A stretch of DNA of 64,000 bases from contig JAFEBU010000064.1 in the NCBI GenBank assembly GCA_018242505.1, positions 1-64,000 on the forward strand, given 5' to 3'. Numbering within the stretch: the first letter of the stretch is position 1; every line of letters starts with the position of its first letter. A program made the position numbers and the translations under genes. A model generated the notes under the pieces. It worked only from the letters and a program-made list of their open reading frames with translations. It was not told where the DNA came from and searched no databases. The DNA comes from Pseudomonadota bacterium (GTDB lineage: Bacteria; Pseudomonadota; Alphaproteobacteria; Reyranellales; Reyranellaceae). Below are positions 51,788 through 60,282 of this stretch, in pieces.

Positions 51788-53155
51788 ATGGATACGCTGA
51801 GCGACCCTCATCTCATGGATGTACGTGAGTCGAAGACGCGGAGATTCGCCGTGATCGGCGCCGGGGCCGCTGGTCTGTGCATCGCCAAGTACCTGATCCA
51901 GAACGGCTTTGAGGATGTGACTGTTTTCGAGATCGGAACCCAGATCGGCGGGCTGTGGTGTTACCGCAACGACAGCCAGCGGTCGGCCGCTTACCGAACG
52001 CTTCACATCAATACGGCCCGCAACGTTACGAATTTCAGCGACTTCAAGTTCGACGAGACGGTTCAGCTCTTTCCCAATCACTGGGACATGCACCGTTACC
52101 TGGTGGCCTATGCGGAACATTTCGATGTATCGCGGCGGATCAGGTTCAATTCCAGGGTCGCCGATGTCCGCCCGACTGAACGGTACCGATCCGATGCGCC
52201 GGAATGGCAGGTCACTCTCGAGAATGGTCATGTCGAGGTATTTGACCGGGTGATTGTCGCTTCGGGACATCTGTCGGTCCCGCTTCACGTGCCGGAGTTT
52301 CGCAACAATTTCACCGGTCAATATCTTCACTCGCACGACTACCGTGAGCCGGAACCTTTCGTCGGAAAGAAGATCTGCGTGGTCGGCGTCGGCAATAGTG
52401 CGTGCGACATCGCCAGTGATATCTGCGTGTTGTCTCCGCTTACGGTGATGGTCGCGCGATCGGGCGTGATGATCGCACCAAAGCTGATTTTCGGTCGCCC
52501 ATTCACCGACGTAACGATGAAGCTCTATAAGCCATGGGTGCCGGACAGGCTGCGACGGTGGATCATCAAGACGCTGGTCCACATTTTGCATGGCCGGATG
52601 AGCGATTTCGGTTTCAAGCCACTCACCCAGCGCGCGCATCCCACGACGTCCGCCGTCCTGATCCAGCACGTCGCGTATCGTCGGATCATTGTCAAACAGG
52701 GCATCGAGAAGATCGAGGGAAAGCGGATCTTCTTCAGTGACGGTTCCAGCGACGAGTTCGATGTGATGATCGCCGCGACGGGATACCTGATCGACCTGCC
52801 TTTCATCTCGTCGTCAATCGTGCCGATCGAGAACAATGCGGTCGATCTCTACAAACGCATTTGCCCGCCGGATTGGAAGGGCCTCTATTTCGTGGGCATG
52901 CTCAATTCGACGGCGCACTCGCTGAACATGATCTTCGAGTATCAGTCGCGGTGGATTTGCGCTGTTGAGAAAGGGCAGGCGAACCTGCCGTCGGCTGACG
53001 AGATGCGGTCGGATATCGAAGCGAAGAAGCAGTACATCAGAATGTATTTCAAGGATTCGCCACGCCATACGATCGAGGAGGAATCGCTGCTTTATCTCAA
53101 GGATCTCGATCGACGGATCAAGACCGCCAGCAAGCGACCGACCGCCGTGAACTGA
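51788..53155 (+). CDS. Flavin-containing / Baeyer-Villiger-type monooxygenase
   Basis: A 455-residue class B flavoprotein monooxygenase. The FAD motif G-A-G-A-A-G-L is near residue 25, followed by GGLWCYR near 57. The fingerprint F-T-G-Q-Y-L-H-S-H-D-Y (F-x-G-x3-H-x3-[YF]) is near 177, and the NADPH motif G-V-G-N-S-A-C-D near 202. ATGYLIDLPF near 340 is the conserved late motif. It oxygenates N/S atoms or ketones using NADPH. The ATG follows AGGAAGGAACAGGCA, 28 bp after the SDR stop. With an SDR and an MBL lactonase upstream, the order alcohol to ketone to lactone/ester to acid is suggested; this is inference. Confidence 0.9.
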   Translation: MDTLSDPHLMDVRESKTRRFAVIGAGAAGLCIAKYLIQNGFEDVTVFEIGTQIGGLWCYRNDSQRSAAYRTLHINTARNVTNFSDFKFDETVQLFPNHWDMHRYLVAYAEHFDVSRRIRFNSRVADVRPTERYRSDAPEWQVTLENGHVEVFDRVIVASGHLSVPLHVPEFRNNFTGQYLHSHDYREPEPFVGKKICVVGVGNSACDIASDICVLSPLTVMVARSGVMIAPKLIFGRPFTDVTMKLYKPWVPDRLRRWIIKTLVHILHGRMSDFGFKPLTQRAHPTTSAVLIQHVAYRRIIVKQGIEKIEGKRIFFSDGSSDEFDVMIAATGYLIDLPFISSSIVPIENNAVDLYKRICPPDWKGLYFVGMLNSTAHSLNMIFEYQSRWICAVEKGQANLPSADEMRSDIEAKKQYIRMYFKDSPRHTIEEESLLYLKDLDRRIKTASKRPTAVN

Positions 53156-53438
53156 ATGCGACTGGTCAACGTTGATCGACTTTTGCCGAACAGCCAGGTG
53201 CGCGTTGGGGTATCGAATGTCGACGTCGGTGCTATTTACGAAGTTTGCCGTGTAAGCTGTGGCTCAATCTGCGTGGGAGAGCTCGGAAAGGGCAGGAGCA
53301 CCAAATGGCAGTCGTGGGATTAAACCGTCTTCCCGCGAAGATGGCCGCAGATCGTGTTGGGACCCAAAGCAGTGCCTGATCTGATGGCATGAGTGCCGGC
53401 AACGCCCGCAACGACAGCACCTGCGCAGCAGAATCCTT

Positions 53439-53480
53439 CAATGATCGAGCCATTGCTTCCAATGATCGAGCCATTGCTTC
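53439..53480. repeat. Two-copy tandem duplication of 21 bp
   Basis: A 21-bp unit beginning CAATGATCGAGCC is repeated exactly, 53439-53459 and 53460-53480. Confidence 0.9.
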
Positions 53481-53713
53481 GAAAAGCTTTGCCAGTGGCC
53501 GTAGCCCTGACGCCGCCTTTGATCCCAAAATGGAGCGATTCAAGCGAATGACGCGGATAGGGGCGAGCCAACAAGCTTGGACCCGCCAATCTTTCTTGCA
53601 ATCGCCGCTTCTTATGCTGATTCACCCCTGAAATCCCGGTCAAACTTGCCCGGCAGAACGCATTACAGTGAGCGACGGTGTCACTGAGGTCTTGCGGCAT
53701 CACGCCGGGTTTG

Positions 53714-53743
53714 GATGCCAGACCGTTAGATGCCAGACCGTTG
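53714..53743. repeat. Two-copy tandem duplication of 15 bp
   Basis: GATGCCAGACCGTTA (53714-53728) is followed by GATGCCAGACCGTTG (53729-53743), differing only at the last base. Confidence 0.8.
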
Positions 53744-53864
53744 ATCGTCGGGGCTGTTATGGCGGATCGTTCCTTCCGTACCACCTTGTCATCAGCAATC
53801 TGCGCAGCAGGTCGGCATTGCTAATCAGCCACGCCGGTTAAGGACGCGCCAGCAACTACGCCGG

Positions 53865-55145
53865 TCAGAGACGCCAGAGAGTGACGGCGGTTGGGGTGGA
53901 GGAGCGGTCGAGAAGGGCAGGCACGTCCGCCACAAAGCCGCCGGCTGGTTTTAGCAGAGGCTTCACGAGGTTCCAGCCGCCTTCGCGGTAGCACTGGTGG
54001 GCCACAGCCAGAACGACCGCATCGGCGGGCTTCAGGGCGTCGATAGGAGTCAGCTTTCGGTTGAATTCTTGTTGCAGCAGGTCGCCATCAGCCATCGGAT
54101 CGTGCAGTTGAACGGCGATGCCGAAATCTTCGAGCTCGCCCGCGATGTCGATCACTCGTGTATTGCGAATGTCGGGTACGTTCTCCTTGAAGGTCACGCC
54201 CAGGATCGTGACGATCGGGTTACCATTGCCGAAATGGCGCATGACACTGCGCGCCACCCGATTGGCAATGTATGTGCCCATTCCATCGTTCACCCGACGG
54301 CCGGAATGGATGACGTGCGGGTGGTAGCCTACCTCTTCGGCCTTGTGGGCGATGTAGAACGGATCGACACCAATACAGTGACCACCCACTAGACCCGGTC
54401 TGAAGGGCAAGAAATTCCACTTCGTGCCTGCCGCGGCCAACACGTCCCGGGTATCCATCTGGAGGCGGTCGCATATGAGTGAGATTTCGTTGATCAAGGC
54501 GATATTGATATCGCGCTGGGTGTTCTCCAGCACCTTGGCAAACTCGGCGACCCGGATCGACGGTGCGCGGTGGGTGCCAGCGGTCACGACACTTCGATAC
54601 ACCGTGTCGACAATTTCCAGCGTTTCGGATGTGTCTGCCGAGACGACCTTCAGGATGTTGTCGAAGCGTCGCTCCTTGTCCCCAGGATTGATGCGCTCCG
54701 GTGAGTACCCGACGTTGAAGTCTGTCTTCCACTTCAGGGTTGAGATTTCCTCCAGGACAGGAATGCATACGTCTTCTGTGACACCAGGATAGACGGTCGA
54801 CTCGTACACAACGATATCGCCCTTCTTCAGTATGGATCCGATCATTGCGGAAGCTCGCTGCAGCGGCCCCAAGTCCGGCTGTTTACTGGCGTTGATCGGA
54901 GTAGGCACGGTGACGATATGGAAGTCGGCACTTCGCAAATCTTCAACCTTGTTGGTGAAGTGCAGGTTCTTGGTGACAAGTCTATCGGCCTCGACTTCCC
55001 CAGTTCGGTCATGGCCTTTCGAGAGTTCAGCGATGCGGCGTGCATCGATATCGAAACTCACAACCGGCATGCCTGCCCGCGCGAATGTTGTAGCAACCGG
55101 CAGACCGACATATCCCAATCCGATGACGGAAATGCGCCTATTCAT
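53865..55145 (-). CDS. UDP-GlcNAc/GalNAc-type nucleotide-sugar 6-dehydrogenase
   Basis: A 426-residue UDP-sugar dehydrogenase of the WbpA/TviB/VipA type, oxidising C6 of a UDP-N-acetylhexosamine to the uronic acid in two NAD-dependent steps. The Rossmann motif G-L-G-Y-V-G-L-P is near residue 9, followed by TVPTPI near 79, ESTVYPGVTED near 113, and SPERINPGD near 148. The catalytic Cys is in GGHCIGVDPFY near 258. The enzyme supplies precursors for capsule, LPS or exopolysaccharide. It is isolated: no glycosyltransferase or polymerase gene is adjacent, the nearest being at 57490. Confidence 0.9.
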   Translation of the reverse strand: MNRRISVIGLGYVGLPVATTFARAGMPVVSFDIDARRIAELSKGHDRTGEVEADRLVTKNLHFTNKVEDLRSADFHIVTVPTPINASKQPDLGPLQRASAMIGSILKKGDIVVYESTVYPGVTEDVCIPVLEEISTLKWKTDFNVGYSPERINPGDKERRFDNILKVVSADTSETLEIVDTVYRSVVTAGTHRAPSIRVAEFAKVLENTQRDINIALINEISLICDRLQMDTRDVLAAAGTKWNFLPFRPGLVGGHCIGVDPFYIAHKAEEVGYHPHVIHSGRRVNDGMGTYIANRVARSVMRHFGNGNPIVTILGVTFKENVPDIRNTRVIDIAGELEDFGIAVQLHDPMADGDLLQQEFNRKLTPIDALKPADAVVLAVAHQCYREGGWNLVKPLLKPAGGFVADVPALLDRSSTPTAVTLWRL

Positions 55146-55191
55146 TGGAATACAATAGCAGAACGCGTCGGCTCACCGGAGCGCGAACTTT

Positions 55192-55235
55192 GGAGAGGCA
55201 CGGGACCCAAGGAGGAGAGGCACAGGATCCAAGGA
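55192..55235. repeat. Two-copy imperfect tandem duplication of 22 bp
   Basis: The units at 55192-55213 and 55214-55235 share GGAGAGGCAC...CCAAGGA with two mismatches. Confidence 0.75.
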
Positions 55236-55454
55236 CAGGGACTGGTCGATACCGATGTGCCTCGCATCCCGGTCGACTATGCCAGGCTTCACGACTTCAC
55301 GATCTTGCCGATACCAGAAGGCACATATATCTCCCAGCTGGATGCGAAGTGGTGCGCCGAGGCGGCGATCTTCAACTGGCGTCACCTTGTATCGTCCTGC
55401 TTCACGCCTCGCAAAGGCGTCGAGCCTGGTACCTTCGACAATCTCATGGTGGCG

Positions 55455-55880
55455 TGAGTTCCGGCAGCGGCCCGATGCGGGTCAGGACCGGGCGAAATCG
55501 GGGTATACGTAGTGGCCTGCGCAATCTGTCGCCCCGATCTCCATGTCGTCGACAGTGAACTGCCCAGCCCAAAGACCCCCATCATGCCTGGCCATGGGAA
55601 TCGCCGGCATCGTCGAAAGTATGGGCGAGGCGAGGCGACGGTTCGGCACGGTGATCGAGTGGGAATCCCATGGCTCGATCATACGTGCGGCTGCTGTGCC
55701 TCTTGCCGGTCAGGCCAGGAGAACCATTGCAATCGACCGACTTTGCCGGTTACGCGCGATGGCGGCTTTGTGAATTCCTGCATGCGAGCTCGAGAGTCCA
55801 CTTCTGCAAATTGGCCTGCTGCAGGCATTGTTGGTCGATCTCTATGACCGGGCAGGAGAAACACGTCCTGCCATTCGCCG
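55455..55880 (+). pseudogene. Zinc-dependent alcohol dehydrogenase remnant
   Basis: The frame PGEIGVYVVACAICRPDLHVVDSELPSPKTPIMPGH is the N-terminal domain of a Zn-ADH (propanol-preferring type), with the catalytic Cys and the D-L-H. A frameshift destroys the next stretch. Then GDRVGIPWLDHTCGCCASCRSGQENHC returns, containing the four structural-zinc cysteines, followed by TRDGGF. The rest of the cofactor domain is lost. The sequence upstream (to about 55190) has an open frame with no recognised similarity. The start, most of the protein and the second catalytic half are missing. Confidence 0.78.
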
Positions 55881-55973
55881 AGACGTAGAAAAATTATGTC
55901 AACGCTGCATGGCCATTTCACGCCAGGCAATGAGCTTTTCCAGCGGCAGCTTGACCTATATCCCTACCCAGAT

Positions 55974-56369
55974 TTACTTGATCTCGATCCGCCGTGGCAC
56001 AGCCTCCTGCACCTTCTTGAGGGTCAAGGTCAGCACGCCGTCATCCAGCGCGGCGGTGATCTGCTGCTGGTCGATCTTTTGCGACAGTGAAAAGGTTCGG
56101 CTGAAGTGGCCGATATTGTATTCGGTGTAGAGTGGCTCCATGCCGTCGTACTTGGAGACATCGAGTCGCGCTTCGACATGCAATTCGTCGTTCTCGAGTC
56201 GCACCTCGACATCCTTGCGGTCGACGCCAGGCACTTCCATTACCACCGTAAGGGCGTCATCGGCTTCATAGATATCGGTGGCTGGCACATAGTAACGGGC
56301 GGGCACGGTCTTCTCGCCTTTCTGTGCCAACTCTTTCTTCTCCTGCACCTGGAGCGCCTGCTCAGTCAT
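55974..56369 (-). CDS. Hsp20/alpha-crystallin family small heat shock protein (second)
   Basis: A 131-residue small heat-shock protein. The alpha-crystallin domain starts YYVPATDIYEADDALTVVMEVPGVDRKDVEVRLENDELHVEA and ends DDGVLTLTLKKVQEAVPRRIEI, with the conserved G-V-L-x-L-x-L/V. It binds unfolding proteins in the cytoplasm. The ATG at 56369 follows ACGGAGTCGAAG, so it is chosen. The frame remains open upstream to 56594, and an ATG at 56483 would give a 169-residue form with an unrelated basic N-terminus. It lies downstream of the other Hsp20 in the same operon. Confidence 0.87.
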   Translation of the reverse strand: MTEQALQVQEKKELAQKGEKTVPARYYVPATDIYEADDALTVVMEVPGVDRKDVEVRLENDELHVEARLDVSKYDGMEPLYTEYNIGHFSRTFSLSQKIDQQQITAALDDGVLTLTLKKVQEAVPRRIEIK

Positions 56370-56518
56370 CTTCGACTCCGTTGCTTTCTTCGGTTGAGGT
56401 GGAGTTGCCAACATGCGCCGCACCGCAGTCTCGTGCGCTGCATTGAGCTTTTCAGGATGAGGCTTGGCCGTATGATCCTGCATCTCTGGCGATCGTTCCT
56501 GGGGCACGGCTGCCTCCC

Positions 56519-56944
56519 TCAGTTGATCGCAATCGCGCGCGGCTTGTCGCGCTCGGCGCGCGGCAGGAAAATCGCGAGGATGCCATCGCGACATTCTGCC
56601 TTGATCTTTTCGGCATCGACCTCGATCGGCAAGGTAACGGTGCGATCGAACCGGCCGTTGCGGCGCTCGCGCCGGTGCACACTCGTCCCGTCTCTAAAGG
56701 CAATGCGCTTGGTGCCGGCAATCCGGATCGCGTTTCCCTTGGCTTCGATACTAAGGTCTTCCTTTCCCACGCCCGGGACCTCGGCGATCACGACGATGTC
56801 GTGGTCTTTGCGGAAGACGTTGAGTGGCGGGAAGGCACCCTGACCACTCACTCCCGCTTCCAGCCAGGCACTGGCCCGCAACTGGTCGAGTGCCTGCTGG
56901 AAATTGAAGAGCGTCTCGAATGGATCGGTGAATGCAAATGCCAT
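56519..56944 (-). CDS. Hsp20/alpha-crystallin family small heat shock protein (first)
   Basis: A 141-residue small heat-shock protein: a short N-terminus with Phe-rich FTDPFETLFNFQQALDQLR, then the alpha-crystallin domain (FPPLNVFRKDHDIVVIAEVPGVGKEDLSIEAKG ... ECRDGILAIFLPRAE). It lacks the usual C-terminal I-x-I motif except for the final AIAI. The ATG is preceded by GGAGG. A 4-bp CCTC/GAGG hairpin could hide this ribosome-binding site (56950-56964). It is first in the two-gene hsp20 operon. Confidence 0.88.
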   Translation of the reverse strand: MAFAFTDPFETLFNFQQALDQLRASAWLEAGVSGQGAFPPLNVFRKDHDIVVIAEVPGVGKEDLSIEAKGNAIRIAGTKRIAFRDGTSVHRRERRNGRFDRTVTLPIEVDAEKIKAECRDGILAIFLPRAERDKPRAIAIN

Positions 56945-57489
56945 CGCAACCTCCAGTGATGAGGACCGACCAGCGCATGGCGACTCGGCGTCAACAGCAC
57001 CAGTTGGCCGGCCAGGGATCGATTGTCAGAGCTGAGGAAAGATCCGCGGCCAGGGAGCAGGCGGTGGCGAGACATAGGGAGAGGGTTCATCGGTCCCGGC
57101 CGGATCGTCCGGGCAGCAGTTCGGCTCTCCCTGCGAATTCGTTGTACTCAACTCATCGCGCCCGGCCAGATCATCAGACCGGGGGTCGAGTGGCCGACCT
57201 TTCACCTTCAATTGAATCATCACGTCCTCCGTTGAGCAACATGCCGATGCAATCGTCGCGGGATCCGGACTTCCAGCTTCCCGCGGCAGGGAATTTAGGT
57301 GCCGCGGAGAAGGCGTCAAGGGGTTCCAGCCGAGTCTGAGAGCCATGGCAGCAGTCCGACTGCCACGTGCATTCACATTGGGATTGCAACCAGATCTTGA
57401 AATTGCCGCAACTAGGTCGATGCCCGCGGGCCAGAAGGCCGCGCTCTTTTCATTGTCGATGCTTCGCTCATACGAGGAGGTTTTTGCTG
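56945..57489. promoter_or_regulatory. Divergent promoter region of hsp20 and the glycosyltransferase gene
   Basis: About 545 bp between divergent genes. No gene was recognised. A short hairpin at 56950-56964 includes the GGAGG of the first hsp20. No clear heat-shock sigma consensus was found by eye. Confidence 0.4.
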
Positions 57490-58587
57490 GTGAAGATCGC
57501 GCAGATTGCTCCGCTCAGCGAAAGCGTGCCGCCCAGGCTCTACGGGGGCACCGAGCGGGTTGTGTCCTACCTGACGGAGGAACTGGTCCGGCAAGGGCAT
57601 GAGGTTACCTTATTCGCCAGCGGTGATTCGAGAACCGCGGCACGGCTTGTGCGCTGCAGCGACATGGCCCTGCGCCTCAACCCGATAGTGAAGGATCACA
57701 TCCCCTACCACCTCGTCATGCTGGACGAGGTTCGGCGCCGGGCGGACGATTTCGACGTTCTGCACTTTCACACCGACCTTCTGCATTTCCCGCTGATTCA
57801 AGACTTTTCCGGCCGGACCGTCACCACGGTCCATGGACGGCTCGACCTGCCGGACCTGAGGCCGTTCTTTGTCGCCTTCCAGGATGTCCCACTGGTCTCG
57901 ATCTCCCGCGACCAGCGACGACTCCTGCCACGGCACCTCAACTGGGTTGGCAACGTCTATCACGGGCAGCCGCGAGACCTGTTACCCTTCAAGTGCGAGT
58001 CGAGCGGTGGCTATCTCGCGTTCCTGGGGCGTATCTCGCCTGAGAAGCGGCCCGACCGGGCGATCGAGATCGCCGTGCGGGCCGGCCTGCCCCTGAAGAT
58101 GGCGGCCAAGGTTGATCGGGCCGATCAGGCTTATTGGGATGCGGTCATCGAGCCGATGGTCAAAGCCCACCCCAATGTCGAGTTCGTGGGCGAGATCAAC
58201 GAGCACCAGAAGGCGGACTTCCTGGGCAACGCCCGGGCTCTCGTTTTCCCCATCGACTGGCCCGAACCGTTTGGATTGGTGACAATCGAGGCCATGGCCT
58301 GTGGCACGCCCGTCGTTGCCTTCCGCGCCGGCGCGGTGCCAGAAGTGATCGACGACGGCCTGACGGGCTTCGTTGTCCGCACTATCGACGAAGCGGTCGA
58401 GGCTCTGTCCCGCCTCGATACGCTCGACCGCCGGAAGATCCGGGCTGTGTTCGAGCATCGCTTCACGGTCGAGCGCATGGCCAAGGACTATCTGCGGATC
58501 TACGCCGGCCTGCCCGAAGTGCGAACCGAAGCGGCCCGCCTGCGACGCGAGCACGGCGAGAAGGTGGAGTTGTATGCCGTCGCCTGA
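57490..58587 (+). CDS. GT4-family glycosyltransferase
   Basis: A 365-residue retaining GT-B enzyme. It starts KIAQIAPLSESVPPRLYGGTERVVSYLTEELVRQGHEVTLFASGDS, a donor/acceptor N-terminal domain with the G-G-T-E-R loop. The C-terminal domain has FLGRISPEKRPDRAIEIA and the E-x7-E motif region WPEPFGLVTIEAMACGTPVVAFRAGAVPEV. The GTG at 57490 follows GAGGAGG, so it is preferred over an ATG at 57367 with an Arg-rich extension. It overlaps the small ORF after it by 14 bases. The sugar donor is unknown. It may serve stress-related or surface glycoconjugate synthesis. Confidence 0.88.
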   Translation: MKIAQIAPLSESVPPRLYGGTERVVSYLTEELVRQGHEVTLFASGDSRTAARLVRCSDMALRLNPIVKDHIPYHLVMLDEVRRRADDFDVLHFHTDLLHFPLIQDFSGRTVTTVHGRLDLPDLRPFFVAFQDVPLVSISRDQRRLLPRHLNWVGNVYHGQPRDLLPFKCESSGGYLAFLGRISPEKRPDRAIEIAVRAGLPLKMAAKVDRADQAYWDAVIEPMVKAHPNVEFVGEINEHQKADFLGNARALVFPIDWPEPFGLVTIEAMACGTPVVAFRAGAVPEVIDDGLTGFVVRTIDEAVEALSRLDTLDRRKIRAVFEHRFTVERMAKDYLRIYAGLPEVRTEAARLRREHGEKVELYAVA

Positions 58588-58897
58588 CCTTCGCAACGGG
58601 GACTCGTCGCACCTCCAAGATGCCGGCGAGTCCGCGAAGCCACCTGACGCGGCCAGCCCAAAAGTTGCCGTGATGAACGCTGCGCCGGATACGGCCGCCA
58701 TCGAACATTTGCGGCAACTTGGTCGAGGGCTGGACAAGCTCGTCGAGGACGTCGACGAACTCAAGCGGCGGCTCACGTCGATTGAAGCCCTTGTAGCGAT
58801 TGTCCATCGCGACCTTGTCGGTCACTCCGACCGAATCGATCGCGTCGATGCGCGGCTCGAACAGATCGAGCGCTGCCTCGAGTTTCGCCGCATCTGA
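58574..58897 (+). CDS. Hypothetical protein with coiled-coil C-terminus
   Basis: A 107-residue protein that begins inside the end of the glycosyltransferase gene (14-base overlap). The first 35 residues are polar and low in hydrophobics. The rest (about 45-105: RQLGRGLDKLVEDVDELKRRLTSIEALVAIVHRD, then VDARLEQIERCLEF) has clear heptad spacing, indicating a coiled coil. The family is unrecognised. The overlap suggests translational coupling to the glycosyltransferase. Confidence 0.55.
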   Translation: MPSPDLRNGDSSHLQDAGESAKPPDAASPKVAVMNAAPDTAAIEHLRQLGRGLDKLVEDVDELKRRLTSIEALVAIVHRDLVGHSDRIDRVDARLEQIERCLEFRRI

Positions 58898-59062
58898 CGC
58901 GATCGTGAACGGCATATTTACCATTCAGACACCCGCCAACTCGAACGGACAGAAAGGAGGTTAAACGTGGTGGACTTCATGTCTCTGGTCTCTCGGCGTG
59001 CTCATCCGTCGATCTGCAGCGACCCAGTCGTAGGATCAGGGATGCAGGTCGGGTGAGTTCGC

Positions 59063-59299
59063 ATGTCACGCACATTCGAGCTGACTTACCAAGGCCGTAT
59101 TCTGTCAGTGCGGGTACAACCGATCGACAATGCGTGGGAGCTGTGGATTTGCGAGAACGAGCGCCGACTCGTCAGGGCAGACGTGGTGTCCATCGATGAC
59201 GCCACGCTCGCTCGACGTGACGGGACGTCGGACCCCGTGGCGGACGCGGTTGGCCACATCCGCCAACGCCTTGCTAGCGGTGAGATCGACGTGCCCTGA
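59063..59299 (+). CDS. Small hypothetical protein
   Basis: A 78-residue protein (FELTYQGRILSVRVQPIDNAWELWICENERRLVRADVVSIDDATL...). It has alternating beta-like segments and a W-E-L-W-I-C stretch. The start at 59063 is separated by 166 bp from the previous gene and follows a weak GGGTG. It is not recognised as a known family. Codon usage looks normal for the window, and the frame has no stop in the opposite gene direction. Confidence 0.45.
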   Translation: MSRTFELTYQGRILSVRVQPIDNAWELWICENERRLVRADVVSIDDATLARRDGTSDPVADAVGHIRQRLASGEIDVP

Positions 59300-59367
59300 C
59301 TGGCGCTGGTTCAACTGCGTCTCGGCCATCAGCTCGCCCGACAAGTAACGCGATATGGATGCAGCCG

Positions 59368-60282
59368 TCATAGATAGCGCTTCAGCGTTGGCAGAGCCTG
59401 TTCGACGCAGGCGCGGCCCTCGGCGATAGCTTCCTCGGCGCGGTTGAATTCCATCAGTCCGATGCTGCGCAGCCGCGGCACCAACATCACGTGGGGCGGC
59501 TCACCGGCAAGGCGTGTACGGGTTATATGATCCTGCATGATGTTGATGGCGGTGGCCAGCACATCGAAATATCCGGGCGCAGGTGGCGCATCACGCTTCG
59601 AGACCGAACTCGCGGCCCGTCTCCGCTGCAAGGGCAGGGGAAACTGGCCCAACATTCGCCGAACCACCTCGACCGAGATGCGCGAGGGTTGGGTGCCGGC
59701 GGCCGGCTCAGGTTCGATGTAGCGTCTACCCAAAAGTTCGCCGTTGAGATTGACCGCGATGATGACGTCAGCTCCCAGCGCGCGACAGACCGAGACCGGA
59801 ATAGGGTTGGCGAGCCCGCCATCGAGCAGCCATTTGCCACCCGTCCAGGTCGGAGCAAAAATGCCAGGAAGCGCAATCGAAGCACGTACGGCCTCATGAA
59901 TGGGCCCAGCCTGCAGCCAGATCTCCCGGCCTGTTGCCATGTCGGTGGCGACGGCAGCGTATTGTGTGGCGTAGCTCTCGATCGGAGCATCGATGCCGAG
60001 ACCCTGTAGAAAAGCGACGACTTGGCGACCGCTGATGAGCCCGCCCCCAGAAAGGCGGAGGTCCGTCAGCCGGGCAATTTTGCGCCATGTCGCTGTTATG
60101 GCCCATTGACGCAACTCAGCCATCCGGCCAGCCACGTGGGCTGCACCGACGAGCGCCCCCATTGATGTACCGCAGACGATGTCGGGTTCGATGCCGGCCT
60201 CGATCAGAGAATCGATGACTCCGACATGCGCCCAGCCGCGGGCAGAACCGCTGCCAAGGGCAAGACCGATCCGAAGAGCCAT
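59368..60282 (-). CDS. Patatin-like phospholipase family protein (RssA type)
   Basis: A 304-residue patatin-fold esterase/phospholipase. The oxyanion G-S-G-S-A-R-G is near residue 10, the nucleophile G-T-S-M-G near 40 and the catalytic dyad Asp in DGGLANPIP near 170. The RssA/RssA-like group is of uncertain substrate, but members hydrolyse acyl esters of lipids. It is monocistronic and convergent with the small ORF at 59063. No signal peptide is seen, so it is probably cytoplasmic. Confidence 0.88.
   Translation of the reverse strand: MALRIGLALGSGSARGWAHVGVIDSLIEAGIEPDIVCGTSMGALVGAAHVAGRMAELRQWAITATWRKIARLTDLRLSGGGLISGRQVVAFLQGLGIDAPIESYATQYAAVATDMATGREIWLQAGPIHEAVRASIALPGIFAPTWTGGKWLLDGGLANPIPVSVCRALGADVIIAVNLNGELLGRRYIEPEPAAGTQPSRISVEVVRRMLGQFPLPLQRRRAASSVSKRDAPPAPGYFDVLATAINIMQDHITRTRLAGEPPHVMLVPRLRSIGLMEFNRAEEAIAEGRACVEQALPTLKRYL

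Larger units (their letters stand above)
53156..53864. other. Intergenic region with tandem duplications, no recognisable gene
   Basis: About 700 bp without a supportable coding sequence. Open frames on the minus strand consist partly of the translated duplications and lack family similarity. Two tandem duplications (53439-53480 and 53714-53743) lie here. Confidence 0.5.

Noticed and set aside
55145..55460. Open frame with PRIPVDYARLHDFTILPIPEGTY upstream of the Zn-ADH relic
   Set aside because: No known family recognised and no convincing start codon or RBS. It may belong to the decayed DNA around the relic.
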